This document shows, in pieces, positions 27,400 through 36,656 of a stretch of 64,000 bases of DNA (positions within the stretch are counted from its first letter, which is position 1; each line of letters starts with the position of its first letter). Where the stretch lies: NCBI RefSeq assembly GCF_028275115.1, contig NZ_JAQCNH010000023.1:1-64000 (forward strand), written 5' to 3'. The position numbers were made by a program, and so were the translations under genes. Under the pieces are notes generated by a model, which was not told the origin of the DNA, did not search any database, and saw only the letters and a program-made list of their open reading frames with translations. The stretch is from Halorientalis sp. Its GTDB lineage: Archaea > Halobacteriota > Halobacteria > Halobacteriales > Haloarculaceae.

Positions 27400-28135
27400 C
27401 GGCACCGCAGAGGCAACGGAGTTTAATTCCTCTCGCGCTTGACTTTGAGAGTCTTGCGCCGGCATACCGTCGTCGGTGACACCCGAATGCAAATTGCATC
27501 CGTGAGAGTCGGGGCCTCCACCAGCCCCCGATGCCGCCCGTCTCACCTTCCACACGCGTAAGGGTTTCGAGAGACGGCACGTTCCCATACTGCTCGTCCA
27601 ACCACTCCTGCACCACGCACACTGCCGCCTTCCTATCCGCACGGTCTTGGAACCCACATTCACGGCACTTGAACCGCTTCTTCGTCCGGTTCGCACGCTC
27701 TGTGTGGTGACACTCAGTCCGAGGACACCGCTGACTCGTATACTCCGGGTCAACATCATCCGAAGGAATACCTCGCCATGCGGTCTTGTACGTGATGACG
27801 TCTTGTTCTTCGCGGCGCTGTAGTCTGCGTGGTTCTGGTAGCCGCATCTCAGACACTCGAAGTCCTCGCCGTCGCGGTTATCGGGTGGGTGAACCAACAC
27901 GTCGAACACCGCCGCGACGTGTTTTCGGGGGCTACCGGCTCCACGTCGATACCGCGTAGCTCGGCTCTGTACTCGACGTACTGGCACAGGCGCTCGAACG
28001 CCCACTGTGGCCTCACGATGTACCGGGAAGCCGGTTACCGGTCAGCTGCTCGAACGCGATCACCGTACAGCCGTTCTCGTCGGCTTCTGCGAGGATTTCG
28101 GTAGCGATACGATGGAGCGCTGTGTGAACCGCCCT
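27400..28135 (-). pseudogene. tnpB: two overlapping decayed tnpB copies
   Basis: Reading on the minus strand, 28135-28013 gives [24 protein letters not shown] (the RuvC Glu region). Next come [21 protein letters not shown] and a CSTC half-ribbon, a frameshift, then [19 protein letters not shown] (ribbon around 27846-27922). After another shift a second, different zinc ribbon appears at 27653-27727 (CPRTEC...[15 protein letters not shown]) with its own tail. One TnpB has only one such ribbon, so parts of two tnpB genes are fused here. At least three frame breaks make it non-functional. Confidence 0.75.
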
Positions 28136-28207
28136 GTCTCTCTGCGACCGACAGACTGGCTGTTCCCGTGTGCCCACCGCGTATCGCACTGCCCGGTTCG
28201 GCAGACG

Positions 28208-28464
28208 ATGGCCACTGGTCTGACGTCTCTCTCGCGGACTTGCCACCGAACGGTGTCACCGGTACCGATGCGTCCGGGTTTGAGCGAGCGCGTGTTTTAA
28301 CTCACTACACGAAGCGAACGAATCTCACTATCCAGCAGTTGAAGACGACACTGTTGGTCGATGCAGCGACCACCGCTATTCTTGCTGTTCACGTGACGAC
28401 AGCGCGGAAGCACGATACGCAGATTGCGCCACAGGTACTGAGACGGAACGTAGATGGAATCTAA
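28208..28464 (+). pseudogene. IS5-type DDE transposase fragment
   Basis: An internal fragment of about 85 codons of a haloarchaeal IS5-like transposase. It contains GVTGTDASGFERARV (the first catalytic Asp in the usual DGSGF context), HYTKRTNLTIQQLK, LLVDAATTAILAVHVT and ARKHDTQIAP. It stops at TAA 28462 right after RRNVDGI, where the family normally continues through the second Asp and Glu, so two thirds of the enzyme are missing. It partly overlaps the tnpB relic on the other strand, showing successive insertions. Confidence 0.75.
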
Positions 28465-28474
28465 GGTGACTGTG

Positions 28475-30097
28475 CTAGTCGTCGGTCGCAGCGGTCGGCG
28501 AAGCGGATCCAGCATTTTCCGCGGCGGTATCGGCTTGGAACTTCTCGAGGTCCTCCCGGAGCGTCCCAATCTGCTCACTGAATTGGTGTGTTTCAGTCGT
28601 CATCTCATCCAACATCGCCTCCTGTTGTGATGCCGTCGCCGCCAGTTCGTCCGTGTTGGACGCCGTTTCCGAAACCGAATCCGAGAGGTCGTCCACAATC
28701 GCGACGACTTCCTGTGTCGATTCAGCCTGCTCATTGGCGGCTTGATCGACCTCTTGAACGGCCGTGTTTACCTCGACGACATCGCCCACGATATTCTCCA
28801 GTTGCGTTATCGTCTCGCCGACCGTCTCGCTCCCGTCGGACACTCGTTGCTGAACACCCGTGATTTCCTGCCGTGTCGTTTCGACCTCGGTTTGGATGTC
28901 GTCGATGAGGGCTTCGACGTCTGCTGTTGCCGCTCGGGTTTCCTCCGCCAGTTGTTTCACCTCACCGGCGACGACGCTGAACCCCTCGCCTGCAGTGCCC
29001 GCTCGTGCCGCTTCGATAGACGCGTTCAGCGCCAGGATGTTCGTCTCCTCAGCAATCCCGTCGATCAACTCCACAATGTCGGCCACTTCGTCCGTGATCT
29101 GTTCCAGGCTCTCGACTGCCGACACAGCTTTCTGGGTCTGGTGATTGATTTCATCCAGAGCGCTCTGTGCATCCGAGGAATTGCGCTGTGCCTCACGACC
29201 AGTTTCCGTGACAGTCTCAGTCTGGTTCGCAATCTGGGTGACTGACGACGAGAGTTCCTCCACGGTCGCGGACACTGTCGACAGTTCCTGAGCCGCGTTG
29301 GTCAACTGTTCCTGCTGAGTTGCACTCCGGTCGGCAATCGTATCGGCAGTGGCCGAAACCAGCGCGGACTGGTCGGCAACCTCGGTGCCGGATGCTTCGA
29401 CGATCTCACTTTTGTCGTCGACTGTCTGGGCGACTGACTGCGTCTGGGCGATCAGTGCTTCGAGCGTCTCCAACGTCTCGTTCAACTGGTCCCCCACTTC
29501 GGACATAGAATCGCTCAGACTGTCCGAATCGACACGTGCCGTGAGGTCACCGTCCGCGACCGCTGATAGCGTCTCGTTGTACTCGGTCGCCTTCAATTCG
29601 AGATGTGAGGCGAGTGCGTCGGCTTCGTCCCGGTTCGCCTCAGCCTCGTCGCGAGCAGCCTCAGCCGTCTCTCTCGCTTCCTCGGCATCCTCACGGGCCT
29701 CTCGAGCCTCACTGAGTGCGCTCTCGATCGAGTCGGCGGTCCGGTCGAGTGAATCGAATATCTCACCAATTTCGTCAACCCGGCCCGTCTCGGCTTTGTC
29801 CCCGTATTCTCCGTCATCGATTCGGTTGACCTGTGCGTTGATCTGCTGAAGCGCCCGATACATTTCCGCGTAGCCGAGAAAACCGGTTGCCGCTACGACG
29901 GCCGCGATGAATATAGCCGCGAGCAAGACGCTATCGAACAGAAACACAGCGAGCGCAGGGCCAATCGTGACCGACAGGAGAGGGCCGAGAATGAACAATC
30001 GCAAACCCAGGCCACGCCGCAGTACTGCTGGGAGGTACGGTTCGATGCCCATCGGAATCCGGCCAATCGCAGAGATGATTTGTCCAGTGACGCTCAT
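28475..30097 (-). CDS. methyl-accepting chemotaxis transducer (Htr) without extracellular domain
   Basis: A 540-aa transducer. Two transmembrane helices (residues ~30-55 and ~58-80) are joined by only a few residues. A HAMP-like region follows ([28 protein letters not shown]), then a long Ala/Glu coiled coil, a second HAMP-like stretch ([13 protein letters not shown]), methylation helices and the signalling tip [39 protein letters not shown]. With no ligand domain outside, it probably senses through a membrane partner or from the cytoplasm. No rhodopsin gene lies beside it. The neighbour at 30203 is divergent. Confidence 0.92.
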   Translation of the reverse strand: MSVTGQIISAIGRIPMGIEPYLPAVLRRGLGLRLFILGPLLSVTIGPALAVFLFDSVLLAAIFIAAVVAATGFLGYAEMYRALQQINAQVNRIDDGEYGDKAETGRVDEIGEIFDSLDRTADSIESALSEAREAREDAEEARETAEAARDEAEANRDEADALASHLELKATEYNETLSAVADGDLTARVDSDSLSDSMSEVGDQLNETLETLEALIAQTQSVAQTVDDKSEIVEASGTEVADQSALVSATADTIADRSATQQEQLTNAAQELSTVSATVEELSSSVTQIANQTETVTETGREAQRNSSDAQSALDEINHQTQKAVSAVESLEQITDEVADIVELIDGIAEETNILALNASIEAARAGTAGEGFSVVAGEVKQLAEETRAATADVEALIDDIQTEVETTRQEITGVQQRVSDGSETVGETITQLENIVGDVVEVNTAVQEVDQAANEQAESTQEVVAIVDDLSDSVSETASNTDELAATASQQEAMLDEMTTETHQFSEQIGTLREDLEKFQADTAAENAGSASPTAATDD

Positions 30098-30202
30098 TTA
30101 GTATCGAATGTACAGGAGTGCACATTCAAAACCTCTCGGAGCAACTCACGAGCCGATATCTGGGGTAGAGCCAACTGCTGACGTAGCAATATTACAGTTC
30201 GT

Positions 30203-30583
30203 ATGACAGCTGACCTGCCCGCCGGTCTGGGCTACGAGGAACGCGACGGGATCGGCATCTGGAAAATCGACTCGCTAGCAGAAGCTCTCGAATCCGGCGC
30301 GCTCGAAGAAGGTGAACAACACTTCCGAGAGCGCGCTGGCCAGCCCGATATGGATGGCTGTGTCGTCCAAATCGGTGACGCAGAGACGGGCGGTTCGGAG
30401 ACGCTCGAACACGTTGCCGAAGAGTGGACTGCACTGGGCGAACAAACAGGCATCGATAGGACTGCGTACGTGACCGAAGGCCTCGCCCGAATGGCGATTG
30501 CTCAAAAAAATGATGCGGCAGGCCTTACTGCGAAGGGATTCACCGACCTCGAAGAAGGACTTGCGTGGGCCAAAGAAGCCTGA
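30203..30583 (+). CDS. STAS/SpoIIAA-like small protein (tentative)
   Basis: A 126-aa acidic soluble protein with an alternating beta/alpha pattern (VVQIGDAETGGSETLEHV, VTEGLARMAIAQKND, FTDLEEGLAWAKEA) like the SpoIIAA-like/STAS proteins common in haloarchaea. The final FxDLEEGLAWAKE helix is typical of that group. It lies divergently 105 bp from the chemoreceptor gene, so a shared promoter region and a signalling role are possible. The assignment rests on overall pattern only. Confidence 0.6.
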   Translation: MTADLPAGLGYEERDGIGIWKIDSLAEALESGALEEGEQHFRERAGQPDMDGCVVQIGDAETGGSETLEHVAEEWTALGEQTGIDRTAYVTEGLARMAIAQKNDAAGLTAKGFTDLEEGLAWAKEA

Positions 30584-30682
30584 GGAAAACCGATTGCGGG
30601 CATCCGTCGCTCGTTCTCAGCCCACGGCTTGAGGACCAGCGGTGGAAGTGCGATGCACAGCAACAGCCATGATACAATCCGG

Positions 30683-31205
30683 TCATTGCTCGCCAACCGA
30701 CAGCAGTGTGTCAGAAGCCGTCGTTGACATTTCCGTTCGCGACCAGCAGATGTCCAACAACGGTACTGACTCGCTGTAGGTCAAAAGGGCCTGCGCCCTC
30801 CGCCCACTCGGACACGGGATCGAAAGCGAAACTGTCGACGGAGAGACAATCGAAAGCATCGCGATCAACGCCGATACACTCGCAACGCTCGGCCAGTGCC
30901 AGCGAGACCCGACTGACGTTCCGGACCACGGCGTCAGCGGACCCGTCAACCGCTTCTCGGACGTTTTTGACGTCGTAGCCGAGGACGACCACGGTAGCAT
31001 CAACGCTAAATCGTTGTATCGTCGCAGTCGCGTGTCGGACAATCGGCGCGCCCGCCCACTCGGTGCGGAGTTTGTTCTCGGCCTCGTACCTGGAGCCGAT
31101 ACCCGCCACAAGAACGACCCCGACGGCGGTCTCTCGATTACGTTCTGTCGGGCGATCGTCGGCCCCGAACGGCGGGTCGACGACCCGAAGATCACCACGG
31201 GGCAT
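30683..31205 (-). pseudogene. decayed MocA-like molybdenum-cofactor cytidylyltransferase
   Basis: From 31205 the minus strand reads a nucleotidyltransferase opening VGVVLVAGIGSRYEAENKL, matching the LAAGxSxRxGxxNKL loop of MocA/MobA proteins, then VVRHATATIQ-like and VVVLGYDVKNVREAVDG-like strands. After about residue 105 the frame loses family features. The C-terminal part that looks MocA-like continues in another frame to 30683. MocA puts CMP on the molybdopterin cofactor of xanthine dehydrogenases, so its place just upstream of a molybdenum hydroxylase operon fits. It may be dead, or a very divergent paralogue. Confidence 0.55.
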
Positions 31206-31363
31206 CGATCGTCATCCGTGAGCATGACAGGACCGTTCGTCGCGCTACCGAAGCTGTCGGTATCACGGAAACGGCAGTCTGACGACACGGATACAGATAC
31301 TACGGACCACAGACATACCGAGTCGGTTCCCCCGTCGTGAGACACGAGTTGACACGAGCAGCC

Positions 31364-31382
31364 ACACACGACAAACGTGTGT
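31364..31382. promoter_or_regulatory. inverted repeat upstream of the molybdenum hydroxylase FAD gene
   Basis: ACACACG and CGTGTGT arms are separated by five bases, 112 bp before the ATG at 31495. The arms are those of the CACACGTGTG sites elsewhere in the island, with a wider spacer. Confidence 0.5.
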
Positions 31383-31494
31383 TCCACCGTTGTAATGGTG
31401 TGTTCGACGAAGGTTTGATGATAACCGACGGCAACCGAACGGATATGTCGAACAGACGTCGCCTGGGCATGACCAAACCGAGAGGTGATGTGTA

Positions 31495-32379
31495 ATGCAC
31501 CCCGGTACGTTCGAGTACCTGAGCGCCGGGAGCGTCGGCCACGCGCTGGAACTTCTGACGGACCATCCGGACGCCGAAGTGCTGGCAGGGGGCCACAGTC
31601 TCCTGCCAGCGATCACGAATGAGGAAGTTGATCCGGACGTCGTCGTCGACGTCAGCGAAATCGACGCCATCCAAGGTGTCGAACTGCGAAATAACGTCGT
31701 CGAGATCGGTGCGGGGACCACGTACGCAGAGCTGCAAAACGTGGAGCGACTCCAGGACGATGCCACGGCAGTCGCCGAGGCGGTCAGCGTGATCGGCGAC
31801 GAGCAGGTCCGCAACTGCGGCACGATCGGCGGCAACCTCGCACACCCGGTTCGGGTGTCCGACCTGTCGGCAGCCCTTATTGCCAGTGACGCGACGATCG
31901 TCACCGTGGGGCCCCAAAGTGAGCGACGGATCGATGCCGCGGAGTTTTTTGCGCCGGCCGCGGCGACCGATCTGGCCGCCGACGAACTCCTCACGACGGT
32001 CGAACTCCCGGTTTCGGCCGGGAACACGAGCAGCGCGTACGCGAAACAGCAGAGCGCGACCATGCGGTACAGTCTGCTCGGCGTCGCGGCACATTTGACC
32101 GTGGACGGAGGACAGGTCTCGGACGTCCGTGTCGCGGCCAACGGTGTGACCGAGCGCGGTGTCGGCCTCGAACCCGTCGAGGACGCCCTACGTGGCGAGC
32201 CACTCGACGAGGACACTATCGAGACCGCGGCGAGCCGGGCCGGTGACGACATCGACAGTGCGGCGATGATAGACGACGACCAGGCGTCGGCGGCGTATCG
32301 CGCGGACCTCTTACCGATATACACGGAGCAGGCCCTCGAACGCGCCGCCGAGCGTGCCGGCGTTGACCTGGCCGCATGA
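31495..32379 (+). CDS. molybdenum hydroxylase FAD-binding subunit (CoxM/XdhB-like)
   Basis: A 294-aa FAD_binding_5/CO-dehydrogenase-flavoprotein family subunit. It passes electrons from the 2Fe-2S subunit to an acceptor. It has FEYLSAGSVGHALELL, the FAD motifs LAGGHSLLP (residues ~31-39) and CGTIGGNLAHPV (~107-118), and the C-terminal CO_deh_flav_C pattern SLLGVAAHLTVDGGQVSDVRV. Its Fe-S and Mo partner subunits are not adjacent; the best candidates are at 57.2-60.2 kb. XdhC follows 106 bp downstream on the same strand. Confidence 0.92.
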   Translation: MHPGTFEYLSAGSVGHALELLTDHPDAEVLAGGHSLLPAITNEEVDPDVVVDVSEIDAIQGVELRNNVVEIGAGTTYAELQNVERLQDDATAVAEAVSVIGDEQVRNCGTIGGNLAHPVRVSDLSAALIASDATIVTVGPQSERRIDAAEFFAPAAATDLAADELLTTVELPVSAGNTSSAYAKQQSATMRYSLLGVAAHLTVDGGQVSDVRVAANGVTERGVGLEPVEDALRGEPLDEDTIETAASRAGDDIDSAAMIDDDQASAAYRADLLPIYTEQALERAAERAGVDLAA

Positions 32380-32485
32380 GACGGGACGACTACACTATTG
32401 TGGGACCGACGACCATCGGAACCGAATTGCGTCCGGCCAGTCGTCGTGTGTCGCGAACGACGGCCTTAGGACAGCCGACCGGGAG

Positions 32486-33661
32486 ATGGTTGTCGTGACC
32501 AGCGGTGGCTGGAGTACCCCCGAGACCGACGTGATGGGGACTGTCGGCGAGGCGGTCGATGGAGCGAGGGGCGTCCTCGCGACGGTCATCGCCGTTGAGG
32601 GCAGCGCCTACCGCCGACCCGGAGCGAAGATGGTCATCGGCGACGGCAACGGCGTGGGTGCAGTCACCGCTGGCTGTCTGGAAGCCGAAATCGTCGCACT
32701 GGCCAAGCAGGTCCGCGACCGTGGACACCTACAGATAGAACAGTTCGACCTGACTGGCGGGGACGACGTCTGGGGCCTCGGCGTCGGCTGTAACGGCGTA
32801 ATCGACGTGATGCTCGAACCCCTCACGGGGGGTTACCGTCCGGTGGTCGAGGCCTACGAGCGCGGCGAGAAGACCGTCGTCCTGACCGTCGTCGACGGCG
32901 ACGGCACGACGGTTGAGCGCGGTGATCGGACTGTTCTGTTCCCGGCCGAGTCGGGGGCGGATGGCTTCGCTCTCGGCGCCCCCGACTGGCCTGACGGGCT
33001 ACTGGCCGCGCTTGAAGAACCCACCCGCAGACTCCGTGCAACGGATGCGTCCGACACCCTCACCCTGCGGTACGAGGGCAGCGTGGTCGACGTGTTCGTC
33101 GACAGCGTGACCCCACCGCCCGAACTGGTCGTCCTCGGCAGTGGCCGCGACGTCGCACCGGTAGCGCGTGCGGCGGCGCAGGTCGGTTTCGATGTGACCG
33201 TCGTCACCTTCCGTGGTGGGGCCACATCGGACGATCGGTTCCCGGCCGCCGGCCGTGTGGTGTCCACGTCCCCAGCCGACCTCCGGGACGTCGTCTCGTT
33301 CGACGCCGACACGTACGCGGTCCTGATGACGCACAATTTCGCTGACGATCGCATCGCGCTCACCGAGGTGCTGGACACACCGACCGAGTACGTCGGACTG
33401 CTCGGTCCCCGAAAGCGGTTCGAGGAGTTACGGTCCGTCCTGGCTGCGGACGGCCACCACCTCACCGACGACGAACTCAACCGTGTGTACACCCCGGTCG
33501 GACTCGATCTCGGGGGTGACACGCCGTCGCACGTCGCACAAAGCATCGTCGCCGAAGTGACGGCAGTTCACCACGACCGGTCGCCTCGACACCTGGCCGA
33601 GCGTGCCGGGCCGATCCACGCCCGGTCACCGGTCGGCGCCGAGTCAGGCGAGACAGAGTGA
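32486..33661 (+). CDS. xdhC: XdhC/CoxI family maturation factor
   Basis: A 391-aa protein of the XdhC/CoxI family, which binds the molybdenum cofactor, helps sulfurate it and inserts it into xanthine dehydrogenase-type enzymes. The N-terminal XdhC_CoxI domain has VEGSAYRRPGAKMVI and TAGCLEAEI. The C-terminal Rossmann domain has ELVVLGSGRDVAPVARAA, MTHNFADD and YVGLLGPRKRFEEL, then VYTPVGLDLGGDTPSHVA. I took the ATG at 32486 because the frame upstream is not protein-like. It lies in a likely operon with the FAD subunit. Confidence 0.92.
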   Translation: MVVVTSGGWSTPETDVMGTVGEAVDGARGVLATVIAVEGSAYRRPGAKMVIGDGNGVGAVTAGCLEAEIVALAKQVRDRGHLQIEQFDLTGGDDVWGLGVGCNGVIDVMLEPLTGGYRPVVEAYERGEKTVVLTVVDGDGTTVERGDRTVLFPAESGADGFALGAPDWPDGLLAALEEPTRRLRATDASDTLTLRYEGSVVDVFVDSVTPPPELVVLGSGRDVAPVARAAAQVGFDVTVVTFRGGATSDDRFPAAGRVVSTSPADLRDVVSFDADTYAVLMTHNFADDRIALTEVLDTPTEYVGLLGPRKRFEELRSVLAADGHHLTDDELNRVYTPVGLDLGGDTPSHVAQSIVAEVTAVHHDRSPRHLAERAGPIHARSPVGAESGETE

Positions 33662-33674
33662 CCCCGGGGCTGGC

Positions 33675-34529
33675 CTAAGTGGGCTGTCCGGACCCGTTAT
33701 CATGGCGCTCGATCGACGGTGCAGACCGGACTTCCACCACCAGGCTCCGGGTCACAATGAGATCGACGATCGTACTACTGTCCATGATTTCGGGTTCGAC
33801 CGCAGCGGGGTCGGTGTCGGAATCGTATCGCTTGACCTCGAAGGAGTTGAGCGCGTTCCGGTTCCCGGTGACCGGTTCGACCACGTCGATGTACTCGTCG
33901 GTCATCGTGTTCCGGTACGTGCTCCCCGCTTCGAACCCGACCGCCGGGACGTCGGTCGGCCACTCCCAGGCGAACTCCCGCGTGTACTGCCCGAACTGCC
34001 AGACGAGCTGTTCGATCCCGCCCCCCTCGTCCGTGGCATCTTCCGCACGGTTTCGGAGCGTCCGGTCCCAGTAGTCGACGACACAGGCCTTCATATCCGC
34101 CTGGAGTCCGTCCTCAACGAGCTTCCGTTCAAGTGGGTAGCCGATGTCGATGGAGACGATGGCGTGTTGGTCAAGATTGCTGAGGCAGTGGGGGCAGTCC
34201 ATCTCCAGCACGGAGACGTTCATCTCACCGTCCACGTTCATATGTGCGATCTCCATCGCGCAGTTCGGACACCAGAGGAACAACACGCCGTTGTCCGGCA
34301 CCGACAGCTCGTCCACGACCGCCATCTCGTCGATTGCCCGGTCCGCCGGCCGGTCCCGATCGGTCGACGTGACCGACGCCGTCGGCTCGGCACTGTCGCC
34401 CGCGAACTTCGCGAGTTCCCGGTCCTTGAGGAGGGACTTGATAACGGAATCGTGTGAGGAGTGCGACTCCGCGTCGCGAATCTCATTTATTTTCTTTTTC
34501 GTCCAGTCTCGGACGCGAATTGTGGCCAT
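33675..34529 (-). CDS. RHH-like/zinc-ribbon protein, candidate regulator of the island
   Basis: A 284-aa protein. Residues 1-42 (MATIRVRDWTKKKINEIRD and a following helix ending in VIKSLL) have the short strand plus two helices of a ribbon-helix-helix DNA-binding fold. A zinc ribbon follows (LWCPNCAMEIAH ... LEMDCPHCLSNLD, residues ~85-118), then a ~150-residue alpha/beta region with a Trp-rich segment I do not recognise. It is divergent from the amidohydrolase at 34796, and two CACACGTGTG-type sites lie between them. This makes it my first candidate for the local regulator; direct evidence is lacking. Confidence 0.6.
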   Translation of the reverse strand: MATIRVRDWTKKKINEIRDAESHSSHDSVIKSLLKDRELAKFAGDSAEPTASVTSTDRDRPADRAIDEMAVVDELSVPDNGVLFLWCPNCAMEIAHMNVDGEMNVSVLEMDCPHCLSNLDQHAIVSIDIGYPLERKLVEDGLQADMKACVVDYWDRTLRNRAEDATDEGGGIEQLVWQFGQYTREFAWEWPTDVPAVGFEAGSTYRNTMTDEYIDVVEPVTGNRNALNSFEVKRYDSDTDPAAVEPEIMDSSTIVDLIVTRSLVVEVRSAPSIERHDNGSGQPT

Positions 34530-34589
34530 TTAGTTAATCTAGCGCGGCTACTCTCATACATCTTTTCCACAATGCTGCCACAAAGAGAG

Positions 34590-34599
34590 CACATGTGTG
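34590..34599. promoter_or_regulatory. CACATGTGTG operator-like site
   Basis: It differs by one base from the perfect palindrome at 34657 and lies 61 bp upstream of the RHH-like/zinc-ribbon gene start at 34529. It may mediate autoregulation. Confidence 0.45.
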
Positions 34600-34656
34600 G
34601 TACTTCCCTGTCATCAGGGGCAGGCGGCGACGGCGTTCGCCATCGGACGACGTCCA

Positions 34657-34666
34657 CACACGTGTG
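34657..34666. promoter_or_regulatory. perfect CACACGTGTG palindrome, amidohydrolase promoter
   Basis: The extended context CCACACACGTGTGCCAC is shared with the sites at 38341 and 63695. A TATA-like TTTTTATT follows at 34685-34692, and the amidohydrolase ATG is at 34796. Confidence 0.65.
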
Positions 34667-34795
34667 CCACCTCTCTTGCCACAGAGTTTTTATTCGGTGG
34701 CCGGGGCAATCAGCGACCCGGAGAGCGCCTGTCGCCACGGGATAGCGGTGTTCACGCCGGCGGTCCCCACGAGCGGCAGTCGGACCCCGCAGATC

Positions 34796-36214
34796 ATGAC
34801 TGACCTACTGATAACGAACGGAACCGTCGTCACACAGAACGCTGACAGACAGCTCGTCTCTGGCGGCGCGGTCGCCGTCACGGGAGACCGAATCTCGGCC
34901 ATCGGTCCGGCGGAGCGCCTCGAAAACGAGACCACGCCCGACCGCGTAATCGACGCCGATGGCGGTGCGATCGTCCCGGGCCTTATTAACGCGCACACGC
35001 ACGTCTCGGATATCCTCCTCCGCGGCTCTTTCGACCAAGATCGGGGACTGTACGACTGGCTGTTCAACGTGAAGCAGGCTGCGCTGTTCGAAATGGGCCC
35101 CGAAGAGTACGAGACGGCCGCTCGCCTCTACTGCATCGAGGCAATCCGCTCAGGCACGACGACCTTCGTCGAAAACGACACCGCACTGGACTGGAACGAC
35201 CTCGAACCGACGCGGCGGAAACTCGACGTCTACGACCGGATGGGGGTCAGGAACATCTACGGTGCGGGGATCAGAGATCTTCCCGTCGACGCGGGGTTCC
35301 AGCGCATGTTCGACGAGATTACCGCTCGCGACGCCGAATCGACACATCCGGGCCCGGACACCCTCGTCGTTGACACCGAGCGGGCGCTGAACGACGTCGA
35401 ATCGCTGATCGAAGCCCATCACGCGCCCGAGGAGGGACAGTCGGTCTGGCCGGCACCTGCCACGTTGGCCACGACGACTTCGGACGCGCTCAGTGGCTCG
35501 TACCGGCTCGCCGAGGAGTACGACGTGATGACGACTGCACACGTCGCGGAAGCGGAGGCCGAAGTGAGCGAGCGGGGTGCCCTCTCCAGCATCGAGTACC
35601 TGCGCAACGTCGGCTACCTCGGCGACCGAGCGCTGCTGGGCCACTGCGTCCAGACGAACGAGCGCGACGTCCGACTGCTGGCACAGACGAACACGCCGGT
35701 CGTTCACAACTTCCGCGCGAACATGCGGATCGCGACCGGGTTCGCGCCGGTCACATCGATGCTGGCGCGGGACGTGACCGTCGGTATCGGGACGGACAAC
35801 TCGATTCTGAACGACACGATCAACCCCCTGTCGGACGCGGGCGCGGTCGCAACTGCGCACAAGGGATACCGCCGGGACTCCGGGGTCGTATCGGCACAAC
35901 AGGCGTTCGACATGGTGACCTGCGACGCCGCGGAGGCGATCGGTCGGGCCGGTGACCTCGGTTCTATCGAACCGGGCAAGCAGGCGGACATCGCCATCGT
36001 GGACCTCGACCGGCCACACCTCACGCCCTCCCCGGAACCCGTACACGCGCTCGTCTACGGCGCCAGCGGCTCCGAGGTCCGGACGGTCCTCTGTGCCGGG
36101 ACCGTCCTGCTCGAAGACCGGGAGCTGCTGGCGCTCGACGGCTCGCTCAACTCGTTCCTCGCGGAAGCCACAGCGACCGCGGACCATCTCGTCGACAGAG
36201 CGAACATCACCTGA
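34796..36214 (+). CDS. amidohydrolase, AtzA/TrzN/MtaD-type aminohydrolase
   Basis: A 472-aa metal-dependent deaminase or hydrolase of the amidohydrolase superfamily, acting on N-heterocycles or nucleoside-like substrates. Metal ligands are visible in order: NAHTHVSD (residues ~66-73), TTAHVAEAEAEV, GHCVQTNERD and VGIGTDNSILND. The C-terminal composite domain has GSIEPGKQADIAIVDL. I chose the ATG at 34796 (MTDLLITNGTVV); the frame upstream is shadow sequence. It has a CACACGTGTG site in its promoter. The substrate cannot be read from the sequence; guanine/8-oxoguanine-like, adenosine-like or s-triazine-like compounds are all possible. Confidence 0.88.
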   Translation: MTDLLITNGTVVTQNADRQLVSGGAVAVTGDRISAIGPAERLENETTPDRVIDADGGAIVPGLINAHTHVSDILLRGSFDQDRGLYDWLFNVKQAALFEMGPEEYETAARLYCIEAIRSGTTTFVENDTALDWNDLEPTRRKLDVYDRMGVRNIYGAGIRDLPVDAGFQRMFDEITARDAESTHPGPDTLVVDTERALNDVESLIEAHHAPEEGQSVWPAPATLATTTSDALSGSYRLAEEYDVMTTAHVAEAEAEVSERGALSSIEYLRNVGYLGDRALLGHCVQTNERDVRLLAQTNTPVVHNFRANMRIATGFAPVTSMLARDVTVGIGTDNSILNDTINPLSDAGAVATAHKGYRRDSGVVSAQQAFDMVTCDAAEAIGRAGDLGSIEPGKQADIAIVDLDRPHLTPSPEPVHALVYGASGSEVRTVLCAGTVLLEDRELLALDGSLNSFLAEATATADHLVDRANIT

Positions 36215-36250
36215 GTCGCGTGCGAACAGGGCTGTGAACGGGAGCGTGCC

Positions 36251-36649
36251 TCAGTCGTCGGCGACGGCACTGCGAATCAGGTCGCGAAACGCGTCGGGGT
36301 CGGTTTCGTACACCGTGTACCCGTCCTGACTCCGATGGCGTCCGACTGTCCCGGCCGGGTCCCCGTCGACGAGGACCGTCCAGTCGTCCCCGACCTCGCC
36401 GTTCTTACACCGGAGGGTAATGGCCACGCCGAGGTCCGCCTCCAGTTCGGCCTCGACGATGTGTTTGTACGTCCCGTCCTCGAACCGCGGGGGCTGATAC
36501 GGTGCGAGGTCCTGTGCCTCGAAGTGCTCGGCGGCACGCAGCCACCACGTGGGGACCGACGCCTCGTCCGCGTCTGCCGGCAGTCCTCTCACGTCTGGCT
36601 TCGCCCGCGCAGGGCGGTGGCCGGAGTCTTGCCGGTCGTCGTCGGGCAT
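36251..36649 (-). CDS. small hypothetical protein of the Rieske-amidohydrolase operon
   Basis: A 132-aa acidic protein. It has a polar N-terminus, a WWLRAAEHFEAQDLAPYQPP segment and a C-terminal alpha/beta part (VAITLRCKNGEVGDDW, GYTVYETDPDAFRDLI). I recognise no family. It starts 7 bp after the Rieske gene stop and is the last gene of the three-gene operon, so it is likely an accessory factor of that system. I used the ATG at 36649 because earlier codons read through the Rieske 3' end. Confidence 0.65.
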   Translation of the reverse strand: MPDDDRQDSGHRPARAKPDVRGLPADADEASVPTWWLRAAEHFEAQDLAPYQPPRFEDGTYKHIVEAELEADLGVAITLRCKNGEVGDDWTVLVDGDPAGTVGRHRSQDGYTVYETDPDAFRDLIRSAVADD

Positions 36650-36656
36650 CCGTCTC

